A model generated the notes under the pieces. That model did no database searches. It worked only from the letters and a program-made list of their open reading frames with translations, and was not told where the DNA came from. From the NCBI GenBank assembly GCA_013202335.1, contig JABMQR010000061.1:1-16357 (forward strand): a stretch of 16,357 bases of DNA. Direction: 5' to 3'. The position numbers and the translations under genes were made by a program. This document shows, in pieces, positions 7,965 through 15,483 of the stretch (within the stretch, counting starts at the first letter, position 1; each line of letters begins with the position of its first letter). The DNA comes from Bacteroidota bacterium (GTDB taxonomy: Bacteria; Spirochaetota; Spirochaetia; JABMQR01).

Positions 7965-10640
7965 TTATAAAGTAACAGCATTGATACTATTTATTCTGTA
8001 TGAATATTCACGTTCGTTTATTATAAATTGTATCTCATCACCTACAGCATTATTAAGAAGTTTTGATCCAAATGGAGCAAGATAGGATATTACATTTTCA
8101 GCAGGTTTTGATTCCCAAGGTCCTAGTATTGTAAAAGTTTCCTCACTATTTTTATTTAAGTTGGTCATTTGTATGATAGTTCCATAGGATATTTTTGCTA
8201 TATTTATATCTTCCTGTTTAACAATTACTGCACGGTCTAAATCCTCAGTAAGCTTTCCTAGAGATATATTTAATAGTTCCTGACGTTCTTTACCCGCTTT
8301 ATACTCAGCATTTTCCCTTAAGTCTCCCAGTAATCTTGCTTCACCAATTTCCTGTGAGTTTTGAGGAATATCTACTTCAAGAATTGTTTGTAGTTGTTTA
8401 TGCTTTAGATCATACATTTTTTGTGTAACCAATAATCCACCAGATACAGTAGTAGTTCTGGAACTATTTTCACCATGAAAAATAAATTCTGGAAATCTTT
8501 CCATTATTATATGTTTTAATTCTATTAATACTGCAGGATCAAGTTCATCAACATCTTTTACAAGACTATAAACTCGTTTAATAGAATCCCGGTCACTTTC
8601 ATAGAGGTATTGATGTAGATTTTTCTCAGTAAAAAGTATTCCTGAAATTATCTTACCAATTTTTCTATTAAAACTTACATCTCTTTTACTGCTGACTGCA
8701 CGATTAGATATATCCAAAAGATGTAGCAAGGCAAGAAGAATTTTTTCAAAATTCACCTCAACTGAATCTTTCCAAAATTCTCTGTCATAATTTTTCACTA
8801 GCCATAGAAACATTTCAGGCATCTCTTTATACCGTGAATATGAATCTTTAAATAACTGTATTAAGGTTTCAGTTTTTTCATGACTTTCAAACTCATCAAT
8901 AATAAATGAACTTAAATAGTATGGGAATAGCTGTTTGTAAACTAAGTCCCAGTCTTCACGAATATTCATTATTTCTTCTAAAAAAGATCTTTTTAATTCA
9001 GCATCTGGAAGATGAGCAAATGTTTGATCAATGTTTTGAATTGAGTCCAGTAATTCAGCAAAATTCACATCAATATTTTGATTCAGAAAAGGGTAGGATT
9101 TAACCAATCTCTTTACAATCAAATAGCTGGTAACTACCGTATCAGTAACATTTGCAAAACTTTTTAAAATGCTAATGAAATATGAAAATATTTCAGCAAA
9201 ATAATCTGATTCAGGGTCACTGTTATCAAGAAACTCACGTAGAATTTTTACTTTTTGAAAAAAATCTTTTTCGGCTTTAAACATATTTAATGTTTTCTCT
9301 TCGTAAGAAACAGGAGTTTCTCTTACTGAGTATTCATCAGGTTTATCAGGATTAACACCAAAATAGGGATCAGTTTTAAGCAATTTTTTTGCTGCTGTAT
9401 TCCAGGAAAGCCACTCATTGGCTGTAAGGATTGATGGTACTATTTCTGCTTTTATCTGTTTAAGGCTTGCTGAATTATTAAAACTTGCAATTATTGTACG
9501 CAATGTCCAAAGTACATCCTGTTTGATTTTATCTTTCAATTTTTCTTTTGGAAAAATACTTTTAATAACCCAAATATGATTTTTTAATAGAACATTTAGT
9601 GCATTAACAGCCATCTTCAAGGACATTGGATGATTCCGTTTCTTAATAAAATCTATAACTAATGAATCTTCAAGTATTTGCTGAATTCTTCCTATTCCCC
9701 AGGTTTTATGATGTACAAAAGTGCCCTGATCAAAGGAAATGTGTTTTTCAAAATCAGCAATAGCTGCATTGATGTCTCGATAAGATTGAGTCAGGTTCGT
9801 TTTTTCGATATAGTCTTCAATTTTACTATGATCTGCATATTTAGATCGATAACAGGTTATGAGACGTTCTCTGGCATCTGCATTATTTGGCTGATACAGT
9901 AGTATTTCTTTTAAGATATATATCGATTTATCCCAATTATTATTAGTAAAATATATATCATACATACCTTCAAGCATTTGAGAAGCTCTATCTTTATTAA
10001 GTAATTTTGCAACTCGTAGTATAATATTAATTTGATTGTCAAAATCTTCAGGGTTATAAATCAGTAATTTTTGCCAAATATCTTTAATCTGAGTAAAGTT
10101 TTTAGTATTAATATAGCGATGAAGCGCTTTTTTGAAATAAAATACTGCTTTTTCTAAATCATTCTGCTCTTCATATCGATCAGCAATCTGTTTAATTAGA
10201 TCAATTTCTTCATAGTCTACTTTAATTAATCTTTCCCAAACCGCAAATTTTTCTTCTTCTTTTCCTAAATTATCAAAACATTCCGATAGTGATCGCAATG
10301 CAAGTCCGTTTTCCCCATATTTAAGAAGTCTTAAACAAAGAAACTCAACAAGTTGCCACTTTCTATTATCATAAAAAAGATTAATAAGTTGGATTATGTT
10401 TGAATCATCTATTAAATGTTTTTCTAAAGAGATAATACCGGAAATATATAGTGCAATAATACTATTTTTTGTATGGCCTAAGTGTTCATCACAATTTTCT
10501 TTAATTTTTATCCAATCGTTTTTGTTTAAATCAGAATTTAAAAGATCGTCTAAGTCTTCAAAATTACTCACGGAATAGCTATTTATTGTTGCCCTTGTCC
10601 ATTTTTCTTCATTAAGCATCTCTGTCATTTTCTCGATCAT
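7965..10640 (-). CDS. greA: Transcription elongation factor GreA fused to a long N-terminal helical-repeat region
   Basis: GreA enters the RNA polymerase secondary channel and stimulates cleavage of backtracked RNA. Residues about 733-891 form a complete GreA: a coiled-coil hairpin with the acidic tip GDLRENAEY (D773 and E776, equivalent to E. coli D41/E44), then the FKBP-like C-terminal domain (ILGPWESKP to the end). That is 159 residues, the size of a free-standing GreA. The roughly 730 residues before it are helical. Residues about 110-285 look TPR-like (AVFYFKKAL; SIYILKEILLYQPNNADARE), and 306-350 hold a small beta motif (TFVHHKTWGIGRI then LVIDF) like Tudor/CarD-type modules. From memory, Borrelia GreA has a similarly long form, which supports a spirochaete origin. 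ATG 10640 has GGAG 8 nt upstream. The gene converges on murJ and diverges from rpe. Confidence 0.93.
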   Translation of the reverse strand: MIEKMTEMLNEEKWTRATINSYSVSNFEDLDDLLNSDLNKNDWIKIKENCDEHLGHTKNSIIALYISGIISLEKHLIDDSNIIQLINLFYDNRKWQLVEFLCLRLLKYGENGLALRSLSECFDNLGKEEEKFAVWERLIKVDYEEIDLIKQIADRYEEQNDLEKAVFYFKKALHRYINTKNFTQIKDIWQKLLIYNPEDFDNQINIILRVAKLLNKDRASQMLEGMYDIYFTNNNWDKSIYILKEILLYQPNNADARERLITCYRSKYADHSKIEDYIEKTNLTQSYRDINAAIADFEKHISFDQGTFVHHKTWGIGRIQQILEDSLVIDFIKKRNHPMSLKMAVNALNVLLKNHIWVIKSIFPKEKLKDKIKQDVLWTLRTIIASFNNSASLKQIKAEIVPSILTANEWLSWNTAAKKLLKTDPYFGVNPDKPDEYSVRETPVSYEEKTLNMFKAEKDFFQKVKILREFLDNSDPESDYFAEIFSYFISILKSFANVTDTVVTSYLIVKRLVKSYPFLNQNIDVNFAELLDSIQNIDQTFAHLPDAELKRSFLEEIMNIREDWDLVYKQLFPYYLSSFIIDEFESHEKTETLIQLFKDSYSRYKEMPEMFLWLVKNYDREFWKDSVEVNFEKILLALLHLLDISNRAVSSKRDVSFNRKIGKIISGILFTEKNLHQYLYESDRDSIKRVYSLVKDVDELDPAVLIELKHIIMERFPEFIFHGENSSRTTTVSGGLLVTQKMYDLKHKQLQTILEVDIPQNSQEIGEARLLGDLRENAEYKAGKERQELLNISLGKLTEDLDRAVIVKQEDINIAKISYGTIIQMTNLNKNSEETFTILGPWESKPAENVISYLAPFGSKLLNNAVGDEIQFIINEREYSYRINSINAVTL

Positions 10641-10680
10641 TTCCTCATCTCCACTACCGAATTGTCATATATTCAGTGAA

Positions 10681-10709
10681 ACTATAATCAAACATAAACT
10701 CAGAACTAA
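10681..10709 (-). promoter_or_regulatory. Candidate proximal promoter of greA
   Basis: On the minus strand TATAGT (complement of 10681-10686) is preceded, 17 nt upstream, by a poor -35 TTAGTT (complement of 10704-10709). Transcription would start near 10674, giving a leader of about 34 nt with the GGAG site. A second, equally weak candidate farther away is TTGAAA (complement of 10891-10896), 16 nt, TAGTAT (complement of 10869-10874), which would put the 10778-10818 hairpin in the leader. Confidence 0.3.
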
Positions 10710-10777
10710 TTAAATTCTGCGCTTAGTAACTCTATATATTATAATGAGTTGTATCTCATCACATCCCAAATAACCAT

Positions 10778-10818
10778 TTAAAACAACAGACAAAAAAGAC
10801 TTTTTGCTGTTGTTTTAA
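10778..10818. repeat. Long imperfect inverted repeat (18-bp hairpin) in the greA/rpe intergenic region
   Basis: Outer arms 10778-10789 and 10807-10818 pair over 12 bp (ttaaaacaacag with ctgttgttttaa). After a single bulged A (10790), inner arms caaaaa (10791-10796) and tttttg (10801-10806) add 6 bp around the tetraloop agac. It can fold on either strand. The run of four T closing the arm on either strand could act as a weak termination signal. It may be a greA leader element if the distal minus-strand promoter is used. Confidence 0.6.
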
Positions 10819-10944
10819 TGAGTAATCTTAACTTTAAAACGTACTTAAGATGGTAACAAAAAAAGAAGATACTATCATCAAAAATGCTGTTTTCAATCTA
10901 TATACTATAATAAAATAACCTAAAAGCAAGAATCATTCAACCGA

Positions 10945-10974
10945 TTGATAATAGCTTAGTTTTCTGTTTATAAT
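10945..10974 (+). promoter_or_regulatory. Sigma-70 promoter of rpe
   Basis: TTGATA (10945-10950) and TATAAT (10969-10974) are separated by 18 nt. The -10 box is a perfect consensus and the -35 matches 5 of 6. A start seven bases after the -10 box falls on position 10981, the A of the rpe ATG, so the transcript would have no leader. Confidence 0.7.
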
Positions 10975-10980
10975 AAAAGC

Positions 10981-11640
10981 ATGAAAAATAAGAGATTAAT
11001 TGTAGCACCTTCAATTTTATCCGCGGATTTCTCGAGAATTCGTGAAGCAATAGCAGCAATAGAAAATTCAGGAGCAGAATGGATCCATCTCGATATTATG
11101 GATGGTAATTTTGTTCCTAATATTACTTTTGGACCAAAATTTGTACATGACTTACGAAGTAGTACGTCATTAATTTTTGATACACACTTAATGATAAATA
11201 ACCCTGAAAATTTTATTAAAGAATTTGCCGAGGCAGGATCCGATTACATTACTGTTCACTATGAAGCTACTGTACATCTCCATAGAGTAATTCAGGAAAT
11301 AAAATTGGCTGGAATAAAAGCAGGGGTCTCTTTAGTACCATCAACACCAGTTGAAGTTCTTGAAGATATTCTACCTGAATTAGATCAGGTTTTAGTAATG
11401 ACAGTTAATCCTGGATTTGGTGGTCAATCATTGATTCCATTTTGTATTGATAAAGTTGCAAAATTACGGAGCATGTGTGACAGAAAAAATCCCAACTGTA
11501 AAATTTCTGTTGATGGTGGAGTTAATATTGAAACAATCTCTGCGTTAAAAGAGTCAGGAATTGATGTTGTAGTTACGGGAAGTTCCTTTTTCTCTTCAAA
11601 GAATCCTTCTGAATTTGTTAAAACACTTATTCGTAGATGA
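10981..11640 (+). CDS. rpe: Ribulose-phosphate 3-epimerase
   Basis: Rpe interconverts D-ribulose 5-phosphate and D-xylulose 5-phosphate in the pentose phosphate pathway. The 219-residue (beta/alpha)8 protein shows the family start APSILSADF (from about residue 9), HLDIMDGNFVPN with metal ligand H36 and catalytic D38, DTHLM with H69, MTVNPGFGGQS, and VDGGV with D178. These are the expected metal and acid/base residues. The protein starts almost directly with the family motif, so the ATG at 10981 is secure. No Shine-Dalgarno precedes it (taataaaagc), and a strong promoter sits exactly where it would give a leaderless mRNA. dtd begins 66 nt after the stop, and the two are probably co-transcribed. 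Confidence 0.97.
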   Translation: MKNKRLIVAPSILSADFSRIREAIAAIENSGAEWIHLDIMDGNFVPNITFGPKFVHDLRSSTSLIFDTHLMINNPENFIKEFAEAGSDYITVHYEATVHLHRVIQEIKLAGIKAGVSLVPSTPVEVLEDILPELDQVLVMTVNPGFGGQSLIPFCIDKVAKLRSMCDRKNPNCKISVDGGVNIETISALKESGIDVVVTGSSFFSSKNPSEFVKTLIRR

Positions 11641-11657
11641 AAATTATAGATTTTAAA

Positions 11658-11690
11658 AATGTGATGAGATATTTTACAAAAAATCACATT
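11658..11690 (+). repeat. Inverted repeat between rpe and dtd
   Basis: aatgtgat (11658-11665) pairs with atcacatt (11683-11690), an 8-bp stem with a 17-nt loop. There is no T-run after it, so it is not a convincing terminator. It ends 8 nt before the dtd ribosome-binding site and could affect dtd translation; this is inference. Confidence 0.35.
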
Positions 11691-11706
11691 ATAAATGTGG
11701 GGTAGC

Positions 11707-12186
11707 ATGCGGGCAGTAGTACAAAGAGTAACCAAGTCCTTAGTTACTGTTAATAATAAAACTGTCGGAAAAATTTCCAAAGGTTTGTTAATTTTTCTTG
11801 GAGTAGAGAAGGCTGATACAGAGAAAGATCTTGACTATCTTGTTCAAAAAATTGTTCATGCCAGAATATTTCAGGATGATGCTAATAAAATGAATCTTTC
11901 TATCCTGGATATAGCGGGTGAGGTTCTTGTGATAAGCCAATTTACTTTATGTGCAAATGTCAATAAAGGAAACAGACCCTCTTTCAATAATGCAGAGAAT
12001 CCCCAAACAGCTGAAATTTTTTACAATAAAAGTATAGAGGCTTTTTCAAAATTTGTTCATACAGAAAAAGGGATATTTGGTGAAATGATGAATATTGAGA
12101 TAGTAAATACTGGACCGGTAACTATTCTTTATGATTCTAAAAAAAAAATTAATTTGATGGATTTTTTGAATATTTTTATTAAATAA
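11707..12186 (+). CDS. dtd: D-aminoacyl-tRNA deacylase
   Basis: Dtd hydrolyses D-amino acids (and mischarged glycine) from tRNA and so protects translation. The protein begins MRAVVQRVTKSLVTV, the canonical family start, which selects ATG 11707 with GGGG at 11699-11702 over the in-frame ATG at 11695 that would add four residues. Motifs seen are SQFTL with the following NRPSF (about residues 77-93) and NTGPVT near the C-terminus, which carries the Gly-cisPro pair that enforces chiral selectivity. Its 159 residues slightly exceed the usual ~145 because of a Lys/Ile/Phe-rich tail (KKKINLMDFLNIFIK). recA starts 55 nt downstream with its own strong ribosome-binding site. Confidence 0.95.
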   Translation: MRAVVQRVTKSLVTVNNKTVGKISKGLLIFLGVEKADTEKDLDYLVQKIVHARIFQDDANKMNLSILDIAGEVLVISQFTLCANVNKGNRPSFNNAENPQTAEIFYNKSIEAFSKFVHTEKGIFGEMMNIEIVNTGPVTILYDSKKKINLMDFLNIFIK

Positions 12187-12241
12187 ATCTGTTATAGTAG
12201 TATAAAGTATCTAAAATTAATAGATCACTGTTGGAGGAAAT

Positions 12242-13300
12242 ATGGCAAAGAAAAATAATTCTTCATTTATTAAACATGAAGATTTAAGTGGGAAAAATCA
12301 GGCTATCGAAGCTGCTCGTCTACAAATAGAGAAACAATTTGGAAAAGGGTCACTTATGAAGCTTGGAAACGATAAAGTTGATCTGAGTATTGATTCAATA
12401 CCTTCTGGATCTATCCTGCTTGACGAAGCTTTAGGAATTGGTGGATATCCAAAAGGAAGAATAGTAGAGATCTATGGTCCTGAATCTTCTGGAAAAACTA
12501 CTATGGCTTTACATGCATTAGCTGAATCTCAGAAACAGGGTGGAATAGCTGCTTTTATAGATGCTGAACATGCTCTAGATCCAACATATGCAAGAAATCT
12601 AGGTGTTAATATTGATGAATTATGGATATCTCAACCGGATACCGGTGAACAAGCTTTAGAGATTACAGAATCACTGGTACGTTCAGGCGCAGTAGATGTA
12701 ATCGTTATTGATTCAGTGGCTGCTCTGACTCCCCAGGATGAAATAGATGGGGAAATGGGTGATTCACACATGGGCCTTCAAGCGAGACTTATGAGTCAGG
12801 CGCTAAGAAAGCTTACTGCAATTCTCTCAAAATCTAATACGTGTCTAATTTTCATTAACCAAATCAGAATGAAAATTGGAGTTATGTTTGGTAACCCTGA
12901 GACTACAACAGGTGGAAATGCATTAAAGTTTTATTCTTCTATACGTATGGAAGTGAGAAGAATTGAAACTATATCAAAAAATGCTGATGAAGCTATCGGT
13001 AACAGAGTACGTGTTAAAATAGTTAAGAATAAAGTTGCTTCTCCATTTAAAAAGGTTGAAATCGATTTAATGTTTGGAAAAGGGATTAGTTATTCTGGAA
13101 GCCTGTTAGATGCTGCTGTAAAATACGACTTAATCTCAAAAAGTGGAAGCTGGTATACTCATGGTGATAATAAAATTGGCCAGGGCAAAGAAAATGCTAA
13201 GCAATTTCTTGAATCTCAACCAGAAATAGCTACAGATATTGATAAAACGCTTCGAACTATAATGTTTCCTGATGACCATCCAGAAAAAACTGATAATTAA
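12242..13300 (+). CDS. recA: Recombinase RecA
   Basis: RecA forms filaments on single-stranded DNA, drives homologous strand exchange and stimulates LexA-type self-cleavage where present. The 352-residue protein has the Walker A motif GPESSGKTT (79-87), the acidic [10 protein letters not shown] segment, Walker B VIVID (153-157, D157) and an intact L2 loop region ([19 protein letters not shown]). No intein is present. ATG 12242 follows a strong GGAGG (12233-12237) with 4-nt spacing. In the 55 nt upstream I see TATAGT (12193-12198) but no well-spaced -35, and no match to the E. coli or Bacillus LexA operator patterns. Two AT-rich hairpins follow the stop. From memory, recA near greA is also the Borrelia order. 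Confidence 0.98.
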   Translation: MAKKNNSSFIKHEDLSGKNQAIEAARLQIEKQFGKGSLMKLGNDKVDLSIDSIPSGSILLDEALGIGGYPKGRIVEIYGPESSGKTTMALHALAESQKQGGIAAFIDAEHALDPTYARNLGVNIDELWISQPDTGEQALEITESLVRSGAVDVIVIDSVAALTPQDEIDGEMGDSHMGLQARLMSQALRKLTAILSKSNTCLIFINQIRMKIGVMFGNPETTTGGNALKFYSSIRMEVRRIETISKNADEAIGNRVRVKIVKNKVASPFKKVEIDLMFGKGISYSGSLLDAAVKYDLISKSGSWYTHGDNKIGQGKENAKQFLESQPEIATDIDKTLRTIMFPDDHPEKTDN

Positions 13301-13326
13301 AGCAACTGCATCAATTTTGTACTATG

Positions 13327-13379
13327 AAGTTTTTTAAATAAAAAACTTAGAAGAATAAAATTTTTACAAAATTTTATTC
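13327..13379 (+). terminator. Two tandem AT-rich hairpins after recA (possible terminator)
   Basis: The first hairpin pairs 13327-13335 (aagtttttt) with 13340-13348 (aaaaaactt), 9 bp, loop aaat. The second pairs 13353-13364 (gaataaaatttt) with 13368-13379 (aaaattttattc), 12 bp, loop tac. They fill most of the 119-nt recA-scpA gap. Stems are nearly all A-T and no separate U-tract follows, so termination strength is uncertain; stabilisation of the recA mRNA end is an alternative. Confidence 0.45.
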
Positions 13380-13381
13380 CA

Positions 13382-13410
13382 TTTACTTATATTGAATAAA
13401 TTAATATACT
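13382..13410 (+). promoter_or_regulatory. Candidate promoter of the scpA operon
   Basis: TTTACT (13382-13387) and TATACT (13405-13410) are 17 nt apart and lie directly after the tandem hairpins. The start would be near 13417, leaving about 3 nt before ATG 13420. Matches are 4/6 and 5/6, so this is a moderate candidate in AT-rich DNA. Confidence 0.4.
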
Positions 13411-13419
13411 ATCTTGGAA

Positions 13420-14199
13420 ATGAATGAACAGCAGCAAATAGAAAAAAATAATTTTAAATTACAGAAATTTGAGGGACCTCTGGATCTTCTCCTGTTTTTA
13501 ATACAAAAATCTGAAGTCAATATTTATGATATACCTATCTCAGAAATAACCGAACAATATTTAGTGTATTTGCAGTATAATACGAAAATTGATTTAAATG
13601 ATTTAACTGATTTCTATGCTATGGCAGCAACATTGATTTATATAAAGTCAAAAATGCTGCTTCCTGTAGAAGTGGATTTTGATGAAGAGTTTGATGATCC
13701 TCGCAGGGATCTTGTAGAACGCTTGATAGAATACCAAAAGTATAAGAAATATGCGGAATTGATAGCAGAAAAAGAGAGTGAGCTTGATTATGTTTTTTCC
13801 AGAAAAAAAGCTCAAAATTTACTTCCTTTTGACGATACTAATTTGTGGGAAGAAATAGATGCCTGGGATCTGCTTAAAACTTTTTCAGGCATTCTATCAA
13901 ATATTGCACCTGAGAAAGTAATTAATATTTATGAAGAAGTTTCGGTTAATGAAAAAATAACCTTGATGCATGAATTGTTCGAAAAGTCTATTGAAATTTC
14001 ATTTGCAGATCTTGTTGTTAGGCATAATTCTCCAATGGATATTATTTGTGCTTTTTTAGCTGTTTTAGAAGCTGTAAAAATTCATATGATAAAAATATAT
14101 CAAAATACAATTTTTGGTGATATACGCATTGCAAAGAGAGATGATGTAAATACGCTTTACGATAATTTAGGGAATTATGAGGAAGGGGCTGAGTTATGA
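13420..14199 (+). CDS. scpA: Segregation and condensation protein A
   Basis: ScpA is the kleisin that bridges the heads of the SMC dimer and binds ScpB in chromosome condensation. The 259-residue protein has the N-terminal SMC-neck-binding signature FEGPLDLLLFLIQKSEVNIYD (about residues 20-40), a helix (FYAMAATLIYIKSKMLLP), an acidic middle (DFDEEFDDPRRDL) and a C-terminal winged-helix region. An in-frame TTG at 13414 would add two residues, but ATG 13420 is preferred because TTGGAA precedes it and nothing like a ribosome-binding site precedes the TTG. The stop overlaps the scpB start (ATGA), the usual coupled arrangement. The very short predicted leader and weak ribosome-binding site are unusual. 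Confidence 0.93.
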   Translation: MNEQQQIEKNNFKLQKFEGPLDLLLFLIQKSEVNIYDIPISEITEQYLVYLQYNTKIDLNDLTDFYAMAATLIYIKSKMLLPVEVDFDEEFDDPRRDLVERLIEYQKYKKYAELIAEKESELDYVFSRKKAQNLLPFDDTNLWEEIDAWDLLKTFSGILSNIAPEKVINIYEEVSVNEKITLMHELFEKSIEISFADLVVRHNSPMDIICAFLAVLEAVKIHMIKIYQNTIFGDIRIAKRDDVNTLYDNLGNYEEGAEL

Positions 14200-14747
14200 G
14201 TATGCATGTACCTTTAAGTATTCAAGCTCGTTATATTGAATCAATTCTTTACTTGGAAAATGAACCTATAGATTTTGCCGCGTTATGTAAAATTTCTGAA
14301 TTTAATAGTGATATTGTGATTCAGGCCCTTGCTGAATTGCGAACTCATTATACTGACGGTAATCATGGAATAGAAATAAGTGAGTTTGCCGGCGGTTATC
14401 ATTTTATGCCAAAAGAAGAATTATGGCCTGATTTAAAAAAACATTATGGGAGAAAAATTGATAGGAGATTGTCTAAATCAGCTTTAGAGACAATTTCTAT
14501 AATTGCATATTCACAGCCAATTACCAGAAAAGAGGTTGAAAATATAAGAGGACTTTCCTCTGACAACGTCATTAGACTTCTTCTTGAACGTGAGTTTATT
14601 CATGTGCTTGGTAGAAAAGATGTTTTAGGGAGACCCTTCCTCTATGGTACTACTAAGAAATTTTTGCAGGATTTTAATCTGAAAAGTATTTCTTCACTAC
14701 CAAAACTTGATGATTTAGATAAAGAGAGATTCGATGAACAAGAATAA
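14196..14747 (+). CDS. scpB: Segregation and condensation protein B
   Basis: ScpB dimerises and binds the middle of ScpA in the SMC-ScpAB condensin. Its 183 residues contain two winged-helix domains: an N-terminal one starting ARYIESILYLENEPIDF (about 11-27), and a second with the family signature SALETISIIAYSQPITRKEVENIRG (about 94-118), followed by a lysine- and acid-rich tail. Translation starts at an ATGA overlap with scpA, with GAGGAAGGGG just upstream. The 3' end overlaps the next gene by 14 nt. A pseudouridine synthase next to scpAB is also seen in Bacillus. Confidence 0.95.
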   Translation: MSMHVPLSIQARYIESILYLENEPIDFAALCKISEFNSDIVIQALAELRTHYTDGNHGIEISEFAGGYHFMPKEELWPDLKKHYGRKIDRRLSKSALETISIIAYSQPITRKEVENIRGLSSDNVIRLLLEREFIHVLGRKDVLGRPFLYGTTKKFLQDFNLKSISSLPKLDDLDKERFDEQE

Positions 14748-15483
14748 AAATGCTTCTATATATCCCATAAGACTTCAAAGCTATTTAGCAAAATGTGGAG
14801 TTTGCTCCAGACGTAAAGCAGAAGACTTTATCCGAAATGGGTTAGTTACTATAAATAATAAAATAGTTCTCAATCCTGCTGAAAAAGTAAATGAAAATGA
14901 TGCAGTATATTGTAATAATCAATACATTGAACCTATGGATCATATTTATGTGGCTTTAAATAAGCCTAAAGGATATGTTTGTACCAATGCTGATCCTCAT
15001 GAGGAATTATTTGCCAGAGATTTAATTGCAATTCCTGAACAAAAATCACTTTTCCATGTAGGACGCCTTGATAAAGATTCAACAGGATTGATATTTTATA
15101 CAAATGATGGTGATTTCGCAAATAATGTTGCTCATCCATCTTTTGGGGTGGAAAAAGAGTATATTGTAAGAACAAAGGAAAAACTGGATAAGAAAGATCT
15201 TCTGACTGCGACAAAAGGTATCCGTATACAAAAAACTCTTTATAAAATAGAACGTTATAAGATCATAAACAGCAGAACAGCATCCATGGTCTTACTGGAA
15301 GGTAAAAACCGGGAGATCAGAAAAATTATGGATCACCTTGGATATAAAATACTTTCATTAACAAGAATTCGAATTGGCCCAATTGAGCTTGCAGCACTTC
15401 AAACTGGTTACTTCAGATTTATTAAGAAGAAAGAGATGTCTCAACTTTTAAGCAAGGTAGTTAAAAATGATCGTAGCAATTGA
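14734..15483 (+). CDS. rluB: 23S rRNA pseudouridine synthase, RluB/RsuA family
   Basis: This enzyme isomerises a uridine in ribosomal RNA to pseudouridine. The 249 residues comprise an N-terminal S4 RNA-binding domain (about 12-60; SYLAKCGVCSRRKAEDFIRNG) and a catalytic domain with KPKGYVCT, GRLDKDSTGL (110-119, catalytic D113) and EGKNREIRKIMDHLG, all typical of RsuA/RluB/RluE/RluF. The neighbouring scpAB genes favour RluB (a large-subunit rRNA target), but RsuA or RluF specificity cannot be excluded from sequence alone. The ATG lies inside scpB (14-nt overlap) with GAGAG about 6 nt upstream. The 3' end overlaps cmk by 17 nt, so the four genes scpA-scpB-rluB-cmk form a coupled chain. Confidence 0.9.
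   Translation: MNKNKNASIYPIRLQSYLAKCGVCSRRKAEDFIRNGLVTINNKIVLNPAEKVNENDAVYCNNQYIEPMDHIYVALNKPKGYVCTNADPHEELFARDLIAIPEQKSLFHVGRLDKDSTGLIFYTNDGDFANNVAHPSFGVEKEYIVRTKEKLDKKDLLTATKGIRIQKTLYKIERYKIINSRTASMVLLEGKNREIRKIMDHLGYKILSLTRIRIGPIELAALQTGYFRFIKKKEMSQLLSKVVKNDRSN

Larger units (their letters stand above)
10641..10980. other. Divergent greA/rpe intergenic region (340 nt, no gene seen)
   Basis: No credible coding sequence was found; the longest ATG-started stretch I noticed at 10744 has only nine codons. The region is very AT-rich and contains the candidate promoters of greA and rpe, a long hairpin (10778-10818), a second inverted repeat (10825-10831 with 10845-10851) and a short one (cagaa 10701-10705 with ttctg 10715-10719). 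A further TATAAT-like box lies at 10906-10911 on the plus strand without a good -35. Confidence 0.7.

Noticed and set aside
11660..11688. TGTGA ... TCACA arms resembling a CRP/FNR-type operator between rpe and dtd
   Set aside because: The arms are 19 nt apart rather than the 6 nt of CRP sites, and they lie inside a probable transcript, so an RNA hairpin is the simpler reading.
11695..11706. Upstream in-frame ATG for dtd at 11695
   Set aside because: The Dtd family begins at MRAVVQRV; the ATG at 11707 matches it and has GGGG at a workable distance.
12141..12185. A-tract and T-tract near the end of dtd as a terminator
   Set aside because: The pairing would be only A-T across coding sequence with a long loop and no GC core, so it is not convincing.
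12187..12241. Possible LexA/SOS operator upstream of recA, including the small palindrome ttata-gtag-tataa
   Set aside because: No match to CTGT-N8-ACAG or GAAC-N4-GTTC patterns. The palindrome is short and all A-T, as expected by chance in this DNA.
13414..13419. TTG start for scpA two codons upstream
   Set aside because: There is no ribosome-binding site before the TTG, and the same bases (TTGGAA) serve better as a weak site for ATG 13420.
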